Source: Nonomuraea endophytica (GTDB lineage Bacteria; Actinomycetota; Actinomycetes; Streptosporangiales; Streptosporangiaceae). Taken from it: 64,000 nucleotides of DNA. The notes below the pieces were generated by a model. That model made no database searches. It worked only from the letters and a program-made list of their open reading frames with translations, and was not told the origin of the DNA. This document shows positions 53,164-60,819 of this stretch, piece after piece. Made by a program: the position numbers and the translations under genes. Position 1 is the first letter of the stretch, and every line of letters begins with the position of its first letter. The DNA lies in contig NZ_JACHIN010000001.1 in the NCBI RefSeq assembly GCF_014203235.1, positions 744,001 through 808,000 of the forward strand, in the 5' to 3' direction.

Positions 53164-54108
53164 TCAGGACCCCTTCTGGGGGTTGACGGTGAAGGCGGGG
53201 GCGCGGCCGTTCAGGACGTCGATGACCGCCTGCGCGGCCATCCGGCCGGAGCGGGCGCGGGACTCGGTGGTGGCGGCGCCGACGTGCGCGGTGACGATCA
53301 CGTTGTCGTGCTCGCGCAGGCGGCTGGCCGCGGGCAGCGGCTCGACCTCGACCACGTCGAGCGCGGCGCCGGCCAGCTCGCCGCGTTCGAGGGCGTCGGC
53401 CAGCGCGTCCTCGTCGACCACGCCGCCGCGGGCGGTGTTGATCAGGTAGGCGGTGGGCTTCATCGTGGCCAGCGCGGCGGCGTCGATCAGGTGGCGGGTG
53501 GAGTCGTCGAGGAAGATGTGGAGGCTGACGAAGTCGGCGCGGCGCAGCAGCTCGTCCAGCGCGACGGCGCGCACGCCGGTCCGGGTGGCGAAGTCGAGGT
53601 CGAGGTCGGGGTCGTAGGCGAGCACCTCCATGCCGAGCAGGGTGCCCAGCTCGGCCACCGACTTGCCGATGGCGCCGAGACCCACGATGCCCAGGGTCGC
53701 CCCCGCCAGCTCGCGGCCGCTCGGCTGCTCCCAGCCGCCGCTCCTGACCGAGAGGATGTTCTGGGGCAGCGACCGGGCGCAGTTGAGCATCAGGGCGAGG
53801 GTGTGCTCGGCGACCGCGCGCCGGTTGACGCCAGGAGTCGGGCATACGGCGATGCCGCGCTCGGTGGCCGCCTCGGTGTCGATGTTGTCGTAGCCGGCGC
53901 CGGTGCGTCCGATGACCTTCAGCTTCGGGGCGGCGGCGAGGACCTCGGCGGTGAAGGCGTCCGTGCCGGCGACCACGCCGTCCACCTCCCGCACGAGGTC
54001 GACGAGCCGGCCGGAGCGCTTGTGGACGACCTCGAAGCCCTCCTCCTGGAGCAGCCGGTCGACATGGTCGCCGGGCTGGAGCCAGGCAGTGGTCACGAGG
54101 ACACGCAT
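53164..54108 (-). CDS. D-isomer-specific 2-hydroxyacid dehydrogenase (SerA-like)
   Basis: 314 residues. The NAD-binding core has LGIVGLGAIGKSVAELGTLL, and the catalytic set is YLINTARGGVVDEDAL (Arg), LDVVEVEPLPAASRL (Glu) and NVIVTAHVGAATTESR (His). The N-terminus is GRTGAGYDNIDTEAATERGI. It is close to phosphoglycerate dehydrogenase without ACT domains. In this cluster it probably oxidises the substrate acid at C2, taking the place of the usual threonate/erythronate dehydrogenase. It is the first gene of the leftward operon; AAAGGA precedes the ATG. Confidence 0.9.
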   Translation of the reverse strand: MRVLVTTAWLQPGDHVDRLLQEEGFEVVHKRSGRLVDLVREVDGVVAGTDAFTAEVLAAAPKLKVIGRTGAGYDNIDTEAATERGIAVCPTPGVNRRAVAEHTLALMLNCARSLPQNILSVRSGGWEQPSGRELAGATLGIVGLGAIGKSVAELGTLLGMEVLAYDPDLDLDFATRTGVRAVALDELLRRADFVSLHIFLDDSTRHLIDAAALATMKPTAYLINTARGGVVDEDALADALERGELAGAALDVVEVEPLPAASRLREHDNVIVTAHVGAATTESRARSGRMAAQAVIDVLNGRAPAFTVNPQKGS

Positions 54109-54133
54109 GAGGAAGATCCTTTCCATCAAAACT

Positions 54134-54145
54134 ATACTATAGCGA
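54134..54145. promoter_or_regulatory. ATACTATAGCGA operator in the dehydrogenase-gntR spacer
   Basis: The 12-base motif lies 25 bases before the dehydrogenase start and 51 bases before gntR. It occurs again at 56496-56507, before the TRAP permease gene. The core CTATAG is self-complementary. The shared element in both pathway promoters beside a FadR-type repressor gene suggests a binding site for that repressor, or a shared promoter box. Confidence 0.6.
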
Positions 54146-54196
54146 TAAATTCTAGAGCCGATCGCCTGAGATAATCGGCTCGACGAGAGGAACGTG

Positions 54197-54880
54197 ATGT
54201 CCGAGGCCCGCAAGAAGAAGCAGCCCCTTGCCGACCAGATGTACGAGGTGCTGCTCGACCAGTTCATGACCGGAAAGCGGGCTCCCGGCTCCCCTCTGAA
54301 CATCGGCGCCCTCTCGCGCGAACTCGACGTCAGCCAGACCCCGCTGCGCGAGGCCCTCGCCCGGCTGGAGCACACAGGCCTGGTGGTCCGCGAGGCGCTC
54401 AAGGGCTACCGGGTCGCGCCGATGTTCACCGACAGGGAGATCGGCAAGCTGATGGACGCCCGGCTGGTCCTGGAGCCGGCGCTGGCCTACGAGACCTGCC
54501 GGCGCACCACGCCGGAGTTCCTGGAAGAACTGCTGGACGCGGTCGAGGAGCTCGACCGCTCGGTGGGCCTGGCCGACACCGAGCCGAGCTCCTTCCGCTC
54601 CTACTGGGCGGCCGACGACCGCTTCCACGGCCTGATCGCCCAGCAGTGCGACAACCCTTTCCTGGAGACCGCCTACCGCTCGCTCAACGGCCAGGTGCAG
54701 CGGTTCCGCCTCTTCTCGCGGCTCCACAACACCGGCGCCGAGCACGCGGCCAGGGAGCACCGCGCGATCTACGAGGCCCTCGTGGAGGGCAACCCCGAGA
54801 TCGCCTCGATCCGGATGCGCGAACATCTGCAGAATGCCAACCGGCGCCGAAAGCAGCCGCCCGTCGTGGCCGCCGGCTAG
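54197..54880 (+). CDS. GntR-family (FCD) transcriptional regulator
   Basis: 227 residues from the ATG at 54197, after GAGAGGAACGTG. The winged helix (about 8-76) has APGSPLNIGALSRELDVSQT and PLREALARLEHTGLV. The C-terminal FCD domain has the metal ligands in DDRFHGLIAQQCD, AREHRAIYEAL and RMREHLQNA. FCD regulators bind carboxylic-acid ligands. It is divergent from the catabolic operon and convergent with the permease operon, so it probably represses both through the 12-bp motif. Confidence 0.92.
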   Translation: MSEARKKKQPLADQMYEVLLDQFMTGKRAPGSPLNIGALSRELDVSQTPLREALARLEHTGLVVREALKGYRVAPMFTDREIGKLMDARLVLEPALAYETCRRTTPEFLEELLDAVEELDRSVGLADTEPSSFRSYWAADDRFHGLIAQQCDNPFLETAYRSLNGQVQRFRLFSRLHNTGAEHAAREHRAIYEALVEGNPEIASIRMREHLQNANRRRKQPPVVAAG

Positions 54881-55110
54881 ACGAGCTCCTCCGTGTCCTT
54901 CGCGTCCTTCGTGTAGAGCTGCAGGAACGAGACGATCCCCGCCAGCGCGGCCACGACGCAGGTCCAGTCGGCGAAGTCGCCGCCGAAGAACGACGTCAGA
55001 CCGGGGCTGGCGATCAGGATGCCCGCCACCTGGAAGAACGTCACGGCCACGCCGCCGAGCACGAAGGTGATCAGCAGCAGCCTGAAGACGGTGAGCAGCA
55101 GCGCGTACAT
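54877..55110 (-). CDS. 77-residue membrane protein, probable partner of the TRAP permease
   Basis: Two hydrophobic stretches (LLLTVFRLLLITFVLGGVAV and CVVAALAGIVSFLQLYTKDA) with FFQVAGILIASPG between. It lies 12 bases downstream of the permease on the same strand and overlaps the gntR end by four bases. TRAP systems need a small membrane subunit, DctQ, usually with four helices and about 160 residues; this protein is half that size. The partner role is inferred from position. Confidence 0.65.
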   Translation of the reverse strand: MYALLLTVFRLLLITFVLGGVAVTFFQVAGILIASPGLTSFFGGDFADWTCVVAALAGIVSFLQLYTKDAKDTEELV

Positions 55111-55122
55111 GGACTTCCTCCT

Positions 55123-56469
55123 TTAGAACGGGATCCACAGCAGGCTCAGCGCGACCACGATCCCGGCCACGAAGGACGGGACCAGGTAGTAGCCGATGAC
55201 CGGCCTGAAGATCTTCACCGGGTCGCTGCCGGCGATCCCGGCGGCGACGTAGAGCGGGGCGGCGCCGGGTGGCGAGCAGCCTTCGGCGCTGGCCCAGACG
55301 ATGAGCGCGGCGTAGGCGAGGTGCGGCTCGATGCCGGCGCCGGTCAGCGCCAGGAACCCGACCGAGCCCACCGCCGCGATCGTGGCCGTCGTGCTCAGCG
55401 GCCCGGACACCAGCAGGACGACCAGGCCGACGACCACGACCACGATCGGCGCCGGCACGCCCTGCATCCGCTGGATGAGCGGCGCGAGCTGCTCGCCCAG
55501 GCCGAGCGTCGACAGAGCCGCTGACGCGGCGAAGGCCGAGACCATGGTCAGCCCCACGACCGCGAACTTCGGGCTGATCTCGCCGAGCATCGCCCACCAT
55601 TCGCCGGTACGGCGCGGCAGCCTCCGCCACCCCACGATCACCCCGACGACCAGCATGAAGATGGGCAGCCAGAAGAGCACGGGGATGGTGTCGGCCGCGT
55701 CCTCGCCGATCCGGTTGACGACCCACTGCGCGCCCGCGCCCGCGGTGGCCAGGATGGGCAGCGCGACCGCCGCCAGCACCAGCAGCGACGGCCAGCCTGC
55801 GCGCAGGGTCTCGGCGAGCGGGTGCACGTCGCTCGGGTCCATGCGGTCGACGCCGCGCCGCCGGACGATCACGTACGCGATGCCCAGCCGCATCACCACG
55901 GTCCACGCGGCGACCACGAACATCGGCACGATCATCTGGTCGGCGTTCAGCACCGGCGCGACCGTCGGGGCGGCGAGCAGCAGGAAGAACGCGCCGCTGA
56001 AGGGGAAGACGGCGCCGACGCCCGCGTTGCCGGAGATGACCAGGGCGGCGGTGTCGCCGCTGGTCTTCGAGCGCTTCATCCACGGGATGGCGATGGAGCC
56101 GATGGTGGCGGCGATGGCCGCGCCGTTGTGCGCCACGGCGCCGAACGCGCCCGAGCCGACCGTGGCCGCGTAGAGCGCGCCGCCGCGGTGCCGGCCGAGC
56201 AGCGAGCTGAGGATGTCGATCAGCCGGCCGATCAGGCCGATCCTGGTCAGCAGTTCGCTGACGAAGACGAAGGTCAGGGCGGCGTACGTGACCTCGGACT
56301 TCATGCCCTCGATCAGGCTCTCCCAGGCGAGCGCGGGCGCGCCCAGGCCGGCGAAGGCGGTGCAGGCCAGGAAGCCGACGAACATCGACTCGGCGATGTT
56401 GCGCTTGAAGGCGAGATTCCAGATGACGATGACGGCGATGAACGCGGCCAGCGCGAGGATGGCGCTCAT
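55123..56469 (-). CDS. TRAP transporter large permease (DctM-like)
   Basis: 448 residues from the ATG at 56469, with about 12 hydrophobic helices. Typical DctM/IT-superfamily parts: AESMFVGFLACTAFAG, GSGAFGAVAHNGAAIAATIG (the first hairpin) and IVWASAEGCSPPGAAPLYVA (the second). It would import a C4 carboxylate for the adjacent pathway. No DctP gene with a signal peptide is present within the window. The gene has its own operator copy 27 bases upstream and is followed by the 77-residue protein. Confidence 0.88.
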   Translation of the reverse strand: MSAILALAAFIAVIVIWNLAFKRNIAESMFVGFLACTAFAGLGAPALAWESLIEGMKSEVTYAALTFVFVSELLTRIGLIGRLIDILSSLLGRHRGGALYAATVGSGAFGAVAHNGAAIAATIGSIAIPWMKRSKTSGDTAALVISGNAGVGAVFPFSGAFFLLLAAPTVAPVLNADQMIVPMFVVAAWTVVMRLGIAYVIVRRRGVDRMDPSDVHPLAETLRAGWPSLLVLAAVALPILATAGAGAQWVVNRIGEDAADTIPVLFWLPIFMLVVGVIVGWRRLPRRTGEWWAMLGEISPKFAVVGLTMVSAFAASAALSTLGLGEQLAPLIQRMQGVPAPIVVVVVGLVVLLVSGPLSTTATIAAVGSVGFLALTGAGIEPHLAYAALIVWASAEGCSPPGAAPLYVAAGIAGSDPVKIFRPVIGYYLVPSFVAGIVVALSLLWIPF

Positions 56470-56495
56470 GGAATGGGGGTGCTCCTCGAAATAAA

Positions 56496-56507
56496 ATACT
56501 ATAGCGA
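56496..56507. promoter_or_regulatory. ATACTATAGCGA operator before the TRAP permease
   Basis: Second exact copy of the 12-base motif found between the dehydrogenase and gntR genes. It lies 27 bases before the permease start, in the same relative orientation to the gene as at the dehydrogenase gene. Confidence 0.6.
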
Positions 56508-56565
56508 CATGTAGTGGAGTCTCCTCGGCTTGGCACGCAGCGTCAAGGCCTCGTAGCCTCTCGGA

Positions 56566-57075
56566 ATGACGACCGAGCGCGTGGGACCCCCGCTGATCGC
56601 CGACGAACGCGAGATGCTCCGGTCCTATCTGGACTATCACCGCGCCACCCTGGCCTTGAAGTGCGACGACCTGTCCGACGAGCAGCTGCGCAGTAAATCC
56701 ATGCCGCCGTCCACGCTGTCACTGATGGCGCTCGTGCGGCACATGGCCGAGGTCGAGCGGCACTGGTTCCGCCGGGTGGTCGGCGGCGAGGACCTGCCGA
56801 TGGTGTGGTCGGCGACGTTGTGGGACTTCCAGACCGCCTACGACGCCACCGGCGCCACCCGCGCGGAAGCCTTCGGCGCCTGGGAGGCCGAGGTCGAGCA
56901 CGCCCGCCGGATCGAACGCGCGGCCGATTCCCTGGACCTGACCGCCTACAACGCCCGCTGGGAGGCCGACGTGTCGCTGCGCATGGTGATGCTCCACCTG
57001 ATCCACGAGTACGCCCGGCACAACGGCCACGCCGACTTCCTGCGCGAAGCGGTCGACGGCACCGTGGGGGCCTGA
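56566..57075 (+). CDS. DinB-family protein (DUF664, mycothiol-dependent type)
   Basis: 169 residues. The helical bundle has LSLMALVRHMAEVERHWFRR and a C-terminal MLHLIHEYARHNGHADFLRE, giving three His that bind a divalent metal. This is the DUF664 group of DinB-like enzymes, linked to thiol transfer with mycothiol or bacillithiol. Six bases separate it from the cyclodeaminase-like gene, so they are co-transcribed. Confidence 0.9.
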   Translation: MTTERVGPPLIADEREMLRSYLDYHRATLALKCDDLSDEQLRSKSMPPSTLSLMALVRHMAEVERHWFRRVVGGEDLPMVWSATLWDFQTAYDATGATRAEAFGAWEAEVEHARRIERAADSLDLTAYNARWEADVSLRMVMLHLIHEYARHNGHADFLREAVDGTVGA

Positions 57076-57080
57076 CGACC

Positions 57081-58016
57081 ATGTTGATGCTCACCCAGTC
57101 GGAGGTCGAGCGCCTGCTCGCGCCCGCCGACTACATCGACCTCGTGCAGAACGCCTTCGCCGACTACGCCCTCGGCCGCACCCTGCCCAGCCGGCTGGCC
57201 CACCTGGACAGCCCGCCGGGCGAGTTCCACATCAAGGCCAGTGGGCACGGCGGCGTCGTGGGCGTGAAGATCGGCGCCTGCTTCTACGACCGGCCCGCCA
57301 CGCTGGGGCAGCCCAGCATCGTCGGCGTCATCGCGCTGTTCGACGGCGGCACCGGGCAGCCCGTCCTCTTCCTCGAATCGGCCACCGTCACCCGGCTGCG
57401 CACGGCCGCCGCAACCGCTGTGGCCGTACGCCATCTGGCCCGGCCCGACGCCGCCACGCTCGCCGTGCTCGGCACCGGCGCGCAGGCCGCCAGCCACGTC
57501 GCGGCCATCCGCGCCGTCCGCGACATCTCCCGCGTGCTCGTGTGGGGCCGCGACCCGGACAAGACCGCACGGTTCGCCGCCGCGCACGACCTCACCGCCG
57601 CCCCCTCCCCCGGCGCCGCCGCCCGCGCCGCCGACGTCGTCGTCACGCTGACGCCGTCGACCACGCCCTACCTCTCCCTGGCAGACGTACGGCCCGGCAG
57701 CCTCGTGGCCGCGATCGGCTCCGACGCTCCGGCCAAACGCGAACTCAACGCCGACCTGCTGGCCGGGGCCGCCCTCGTCACCGACGTCACCCACCAGTGC
57801 GCCGAGGTGGGCGAACTCCACCACCGCCCGGACACCCCGGTCCGTGCCGAACTCGGCGAAGTGATCACCGGCGCCAAGCCTGGCCGGGTGTCGGCCGACG
57901 AGATCATCGTCTTCGACTCGACCGGCACCGCCATCCAGGACGTCGCCGCCGCTCAAGCCCTGTACCACGCGGCGGTGGAGAAGTCCGCTGGCACCCGCCT
58001 GCCGCTGTGGGACTAG
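57081..58016 (+). CDS. ornithine cyclodeaminase/mu-crystallin family protein
   Basis: 311 residues from the ATG at 57081. The N-terminal substrate-binding part has LPSRLAHLDSPPGEFHIKAS and HGGVVGVKIGACFYDRP. The Rossmann part has LAVLGTGAQAASHVAAIRAV, RVLVWGRDPDKTARFAA and VVTLTPSTTPYLSL, then AAIGSDAPAKRELNADLL, with the conserved Asp. Members act as ketimine reductases, alanine dehydrogenases or cyclodeaminases. The replacement of a usual Gly-Asp-Thr pattern does not decide among them. Confidence 0.9.
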   Translation: MLMLTQSEVERLLAPADYIDLVQNAFADYALGRTLPSRLAHLDSPPGEFHIKASGHGGVVGVKIGACFYDRPATLGQPSIVGVIALFDGGTGQPVLFLESATVTRLRTAAATAVAVRHLARPDAATLAVLGTGAQAASHVAAIRAVRDISRVLVWGRDPDKTARFAAAHDLTAAPSPGAAARAADVVVTLTPSTTPYLSLADVRPGSLVAAIGSDAPAKRELNADLLAGAALVTDVTHQCAEVGELHHRPDTPVRAELGEVITGAKPGRVSADEIIVFDSTGTAIQDVAAAQALYHAAVEKSAGTRLPLWD

Positions 58017-58516
58017 ATCGTTCTCAGGATCTCCGCCGCCACCTGGGTCACGGAGCCGGAGCCGTCCACGACGACATCCTCGACCTGGGCCTCGCGCAGG
58101 ATCCGGTCGAGTTCGCCGGAGCGCTTGAGGTGCCAGTCGAGCCCTTCCCGGTCGTCCACGTGCCGGCCGGCCAGCCGTTCCCTGACGACGGCCAGATCGA
58201 CCCGCAACCTGCAGACCGTGAGCTCGCCGCCCACGGCCTCCGCGATCCTCCCGCGCTGCTCGCCGTTCTCGGCCACCCCCGCGAGCACCAGCCACTTGGC
58301 GCCGGCGTCACGGAAGTTCGCCGCCAGGCTGCGCAGGTTCCGCACCGTCAGCCCGAAGTTGAACGGGTCTCCTTCGGGCGGCGGCCACCCCTGCGACAGC
58401 GCGTCCAGATCGATGACGCCGTGCGGCGTCCCGGCGGCCGCCAGCAACTCGCCGACCCCCTCAGCCGCCGACGTCTTGCCCGCACCCACGGTGCCGGTGA
58501 TGAGAATTGTCCGCAT
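58013..58516 (-). CDS. AAA/adenylate-kinase-like P-loop ATPase
   Basis: 167 residues. Walker A is ITGTVGAGKTSAAEGVG (residues 7-14 for the core), followed by VIDLDALSQGWPPPEGDPFN. The size and the LID-like RERLAGRHVDDREGLDWHLK are those of small nucleotide or shikimate-type kinases. The substrate is unknown. The 3' end overlaps the cyclodeaminase-like gene by four bases, in convergence. Confidence 0.85.
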   Translation of the reverse strand: MRTILITGTVGAGKTSAAEGVGELLAAAGTPHGVIDLDALSQGWPPPEGDPFNFGLTVRNLRSLAANFRDAGAKWLVLAGVAENGEQRGRIAEAVGGELTVCRLRVDLAVVRERLAGRHVDDREGLDWHLKRSGELDRILREAQVEDVVVDGSGSVTQVAAEILRTI

Positions 58517-58533
58517 TTGGCTAGAGTTGCACA

Positions 58534-59034
58534 GTGGTCATCACCATCAGACACGCGACGATCGAAGACGGGGACGTCCTCGGCGAAATCCATGCCGACT
58601 CCTGGGGAGTCGCCTACGCGCCGTTCTTCGAACCGGCCTTCGCCGCAGGTCAGGTAAGCAGCCGCCGTACCCGCTGGCACGCCCGGCTCTCCCCCCTCCA
58701 GGACACGATCTTGGTCGCCGAGGGCGACGGCCGCCCGCTGGCCCTGTCCTGGTTCGGCCCCTCCAAGACGGTGAACGGCATCGCCGAGGTCCACGGCTTC
58801 TACGCCCACCCCGACGGCTGGGGCACCGGCGTCGCCCCCGCCCTGATGACCGCCACCCTCGCCCAGCTGAAGAACGACGGCTTCACCCGCGCCCACCTGT
58901 GGACCCTGCGCGACACCCCGCAATCCCGGCGCTTCTACACCAAGAGCGGCTTCGCGGAGACGGGCGCGGAGCGCGACCACGACTTCGGCGACGGCCGGCC
59001 GCTGATCCAGGTGGAGTTCTCCGTTGACCTCTGA
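58534..59034 (+). CDS. GNAT acetyltransferase
   Basis: 166 residues. The acetyl-CoA site is seen in VHGFYAHPDGWGTGVAPALM and the C-terminal HLWTLRDTPQSRRFYTKSGF is typical. The N-terminus, ITIRHATIEDGDVLGEIHAD, is the standard first strand and helix. It is divergent from the kinase-like gene by 17 bases and overlaps the next GNAT gene by 11 bases. Its substrate is unknown. Confidence 0.9.
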   Translation: MVITIRHATIEDGDVLGEIHADSWGVAYAPFFEPAFAAGQVSSRRTRWHARLSPLQDTILVAEGDGRPLALSWFGPSKTVNGIAEVHGFYAHPDGWGTGVAPALMTATLAQLKNDGFTRAHLWTLRDTPQSRRFYTKSGFAETGAERDHDFGDGRPLIQVEFSVDL

Positions 59035-59473
59035 GCCAGACCTGACCTGGAAGCTACGCCCCGCCGTACCGGACGACGCCGACCCCATCGCCGAACTCCG
59101 CGCCATAGTCCTCCGCCCCGACCTGGAACGCCTCGGCCTCTTCGACCCCACCCGGGTCCGCCAGCGCTTCAAAACCGCCTTCCTCCCCGAGCACACCTCG
59201 ATCGTCGAGGTCAACGGCGCCTTCGCCGGCAGCATCGCCCTGCGACCGGCTGAGGACGGGGTGTGGCTGGAACACTTCTACCTCTCCCCGACAACACAGG
59301 GACGCGGCGTGGGCACCGCCATCCTCCACAAGGTGCTGACGGACGAAGGGGTGTTCCGCCTGAACGTCCTACGCGACAGCCCAGCCCAACGCCTCTACGA
59401 ACGCCACGGCTTCACCACCTACGCCCAAGACCCCACCGACCTCTGGATGATCAGAACAGCCTCGCGGAACTAG
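59024..59473 (+). CDS. GNAT acetyltransferase
   Basis: 149 residues from a TTG at 59024, inside the end of the previous gene. The pattern is complete: KLRPAVPDDADPIAELRAIV, VWLEHFYLSPTTQGRGVGTA and FRLNVLRDSPAQRLYERHGF. It is not a recent duplicate of the upstream GNAT, since the sequences are dissimilar outside the core. Coupled translation suggests that the two are used together. Its 3' end overlaps the YaaC-like gene by four bases. Confidence 0.9.
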   Translation: MTSEPDLTWKLRPAVPDDADPIAELRAIVLRPDLERLGLFDPTRVRQRFKTAFLPEHTSIVEVNGAFAGSIALRPAEDGVWLEHFYLSPTTQGRGVGTAILHKVLTDEGVFRLNVLRDSPAQRLYERHGFTTYAQDPTDLWMIRTASRN

Positions 59474-60522
59474 GCCACTTCCTCGATGGTCTCCCGCACT
59501 AGCCTCGGCACGACCTGCATCGCGCGCTTCAACAGGCTCTCGACCGGGGCGGCATAAGAACTGCCGTCCACGTCTATCTGCTCCGCCCACTCGGCCGGCT
59601 GATAGCGGGCCAGCATGGACAGCGTGTGCAGCACCGCCCACCAGGACATCAGCGGATGCAGGCCGCGCCCTTGCCCGGCATCGCCCACTGCCGGAAAGAA
59701 GTAGATGTCACCGTCGTAGGTTCGCCCGATGCTACGCAGGTGCTTGACTCGCTCGGCGAAAGTGCCGGATTTCTGATGCGGAAGAATCCAGTTCATTCGC
59801 AGTTCTCCCCAGCCATCGTGATGACTGGAGAAGTCGGGAGCGGCATCGGGATCGTGGCCGACTCTCACAAAAGAGTGGAACTCACGCACCTGATCAGAGA
59901 ATGCGGCCAGATAATCAACCAAAGTCTGGCCGCCCTCGGGTGAACTCACGACCCACGGAGGAAAGTAGGCCACTGGCGCACTCGCCAGGGGATGCGGCTC
60001 CCTGTTGAGGGAGAGGTGGGCTACGTACAGTGGCGTCCGCCGTGACGTACCTGTGTCCCGCAGCGGAGCCACCCGATTCTCCGGCAGACAATCCCACAGA
60101 GCATTCAATGCGAGCGGATTCACCTTGTCCGCGAACAGCGGCGAATCAAGGATCTCTGACAGCCGAACGAAACTTCCCCTGCTTCCGCCCTTGTCGCTGG
60201 CCACCAGCACATCGGGGAGTGGTCCGCTCAGGGTCTTGGAAACAGTACGGATGCCATGCCCTTCAAGCCGCCAGCCGTCGGCAGTTGTGATCGCCGACGC
60301 CGCAGCGGCGATCGCTCGACCCGCCTGGCTCAATCCATAGAAGACCAGCAAGGGCCGTGTGGCCGTTCCGACACCTTCGGCAGCTCGAAACATCTGTTCG
60401 GCCTGTTCCAGCGCGAACGTATAAGTCCTTCGGCGCTCTGGAGTTGCCACCGCACCGCCGGGTGGCGCCCAGCGCGTCGCTCGCAGGCTCTCCCATACGG
60501 CGTCGGTGTTGTTCAAGGACAC
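59470..60522 (-). CDS. YaaC-like protein
   Basis: 350 residues. It opens with DAVWESLRATRWAPPGGAVA and ALEQAEQMFRAAEGVGTATR, followed by PLLVFYGLSQAGRAIAAAAS, the best-known stretch of the YaaC family. The C-terminal half has LHPLMSWWAVLHTLSMLARY, an all-helical HEPN-like end. YaaC proteins have no assigned activity; some occur in defence or DNA-related neighbourhoods. It is divergent from the WGR protein gene (298 bases apart). Codon use seems a little less GC-biased than in its neighbours. Confidence 0.8.
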   Translation of the reverse strand: MSLNNTDAVWESLRATRWAPPGGAVATPERRRTYTFALEQAEQMFRAAEGVGTATRPLLVFYGLSQAGRAIAAAASAITTADGWRLEGHGIRTVSKTLSGPLPDVLVASDKGGSRGSFVRLSEILDSPLFADKVNPLALNALWDCLPENRVAPLRDTGTSRRTPLYVAHLSLNREPHPLASAPVAYFPPWVVSSPEGGQTLVDYLAAFSDQVREFHSFVRVGHDPDAAPDFSSHHDGWGELRMNWILPHQKSGTFAERVKHLRSIGRTYDGDIYFFPAVGDAGQGRGLHPLMSWWAVLHTLSMLARYQPAEWAEQIDVDGSSYAAPVESLLKRAMQVVPRLVRETIEEVA

Positions 60523-60819
60523 AGCGGAACCATATCGCCGCAGGCGGATATCTCCGCTTACTCGCAGTACGTGAGGTTCTCTGTTCCGGAAGGCATCGTC
60601 TCATGTCTGAACGGTGCGCCAAGGTCTCTCAAGGACCCGCTGAGATGCCACCGCACAGGCGTGATCGTCTTCCGGGGAGCTGAACACCACCGTGGCCACA
60701 GGGCTGGGATCCTCGGCCCAGGTGCGGACGCACCGCCCCAAGTTGGCCGATTCTGTCGCCGGTTTGCTCTAGTCTCCGGGACAAATGGATCAAGTCCTGG
60801 CAAAACTGGAGAAGCGCAC

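Noticed and set aside
60256..60819. Upstream extension of the WGR protein by about 190 residues
   Set aside because: It overlaps the YaaC-like gene on the other strand and has no protein-like pattern; GGAGAAG precedes the ATG at 60820.
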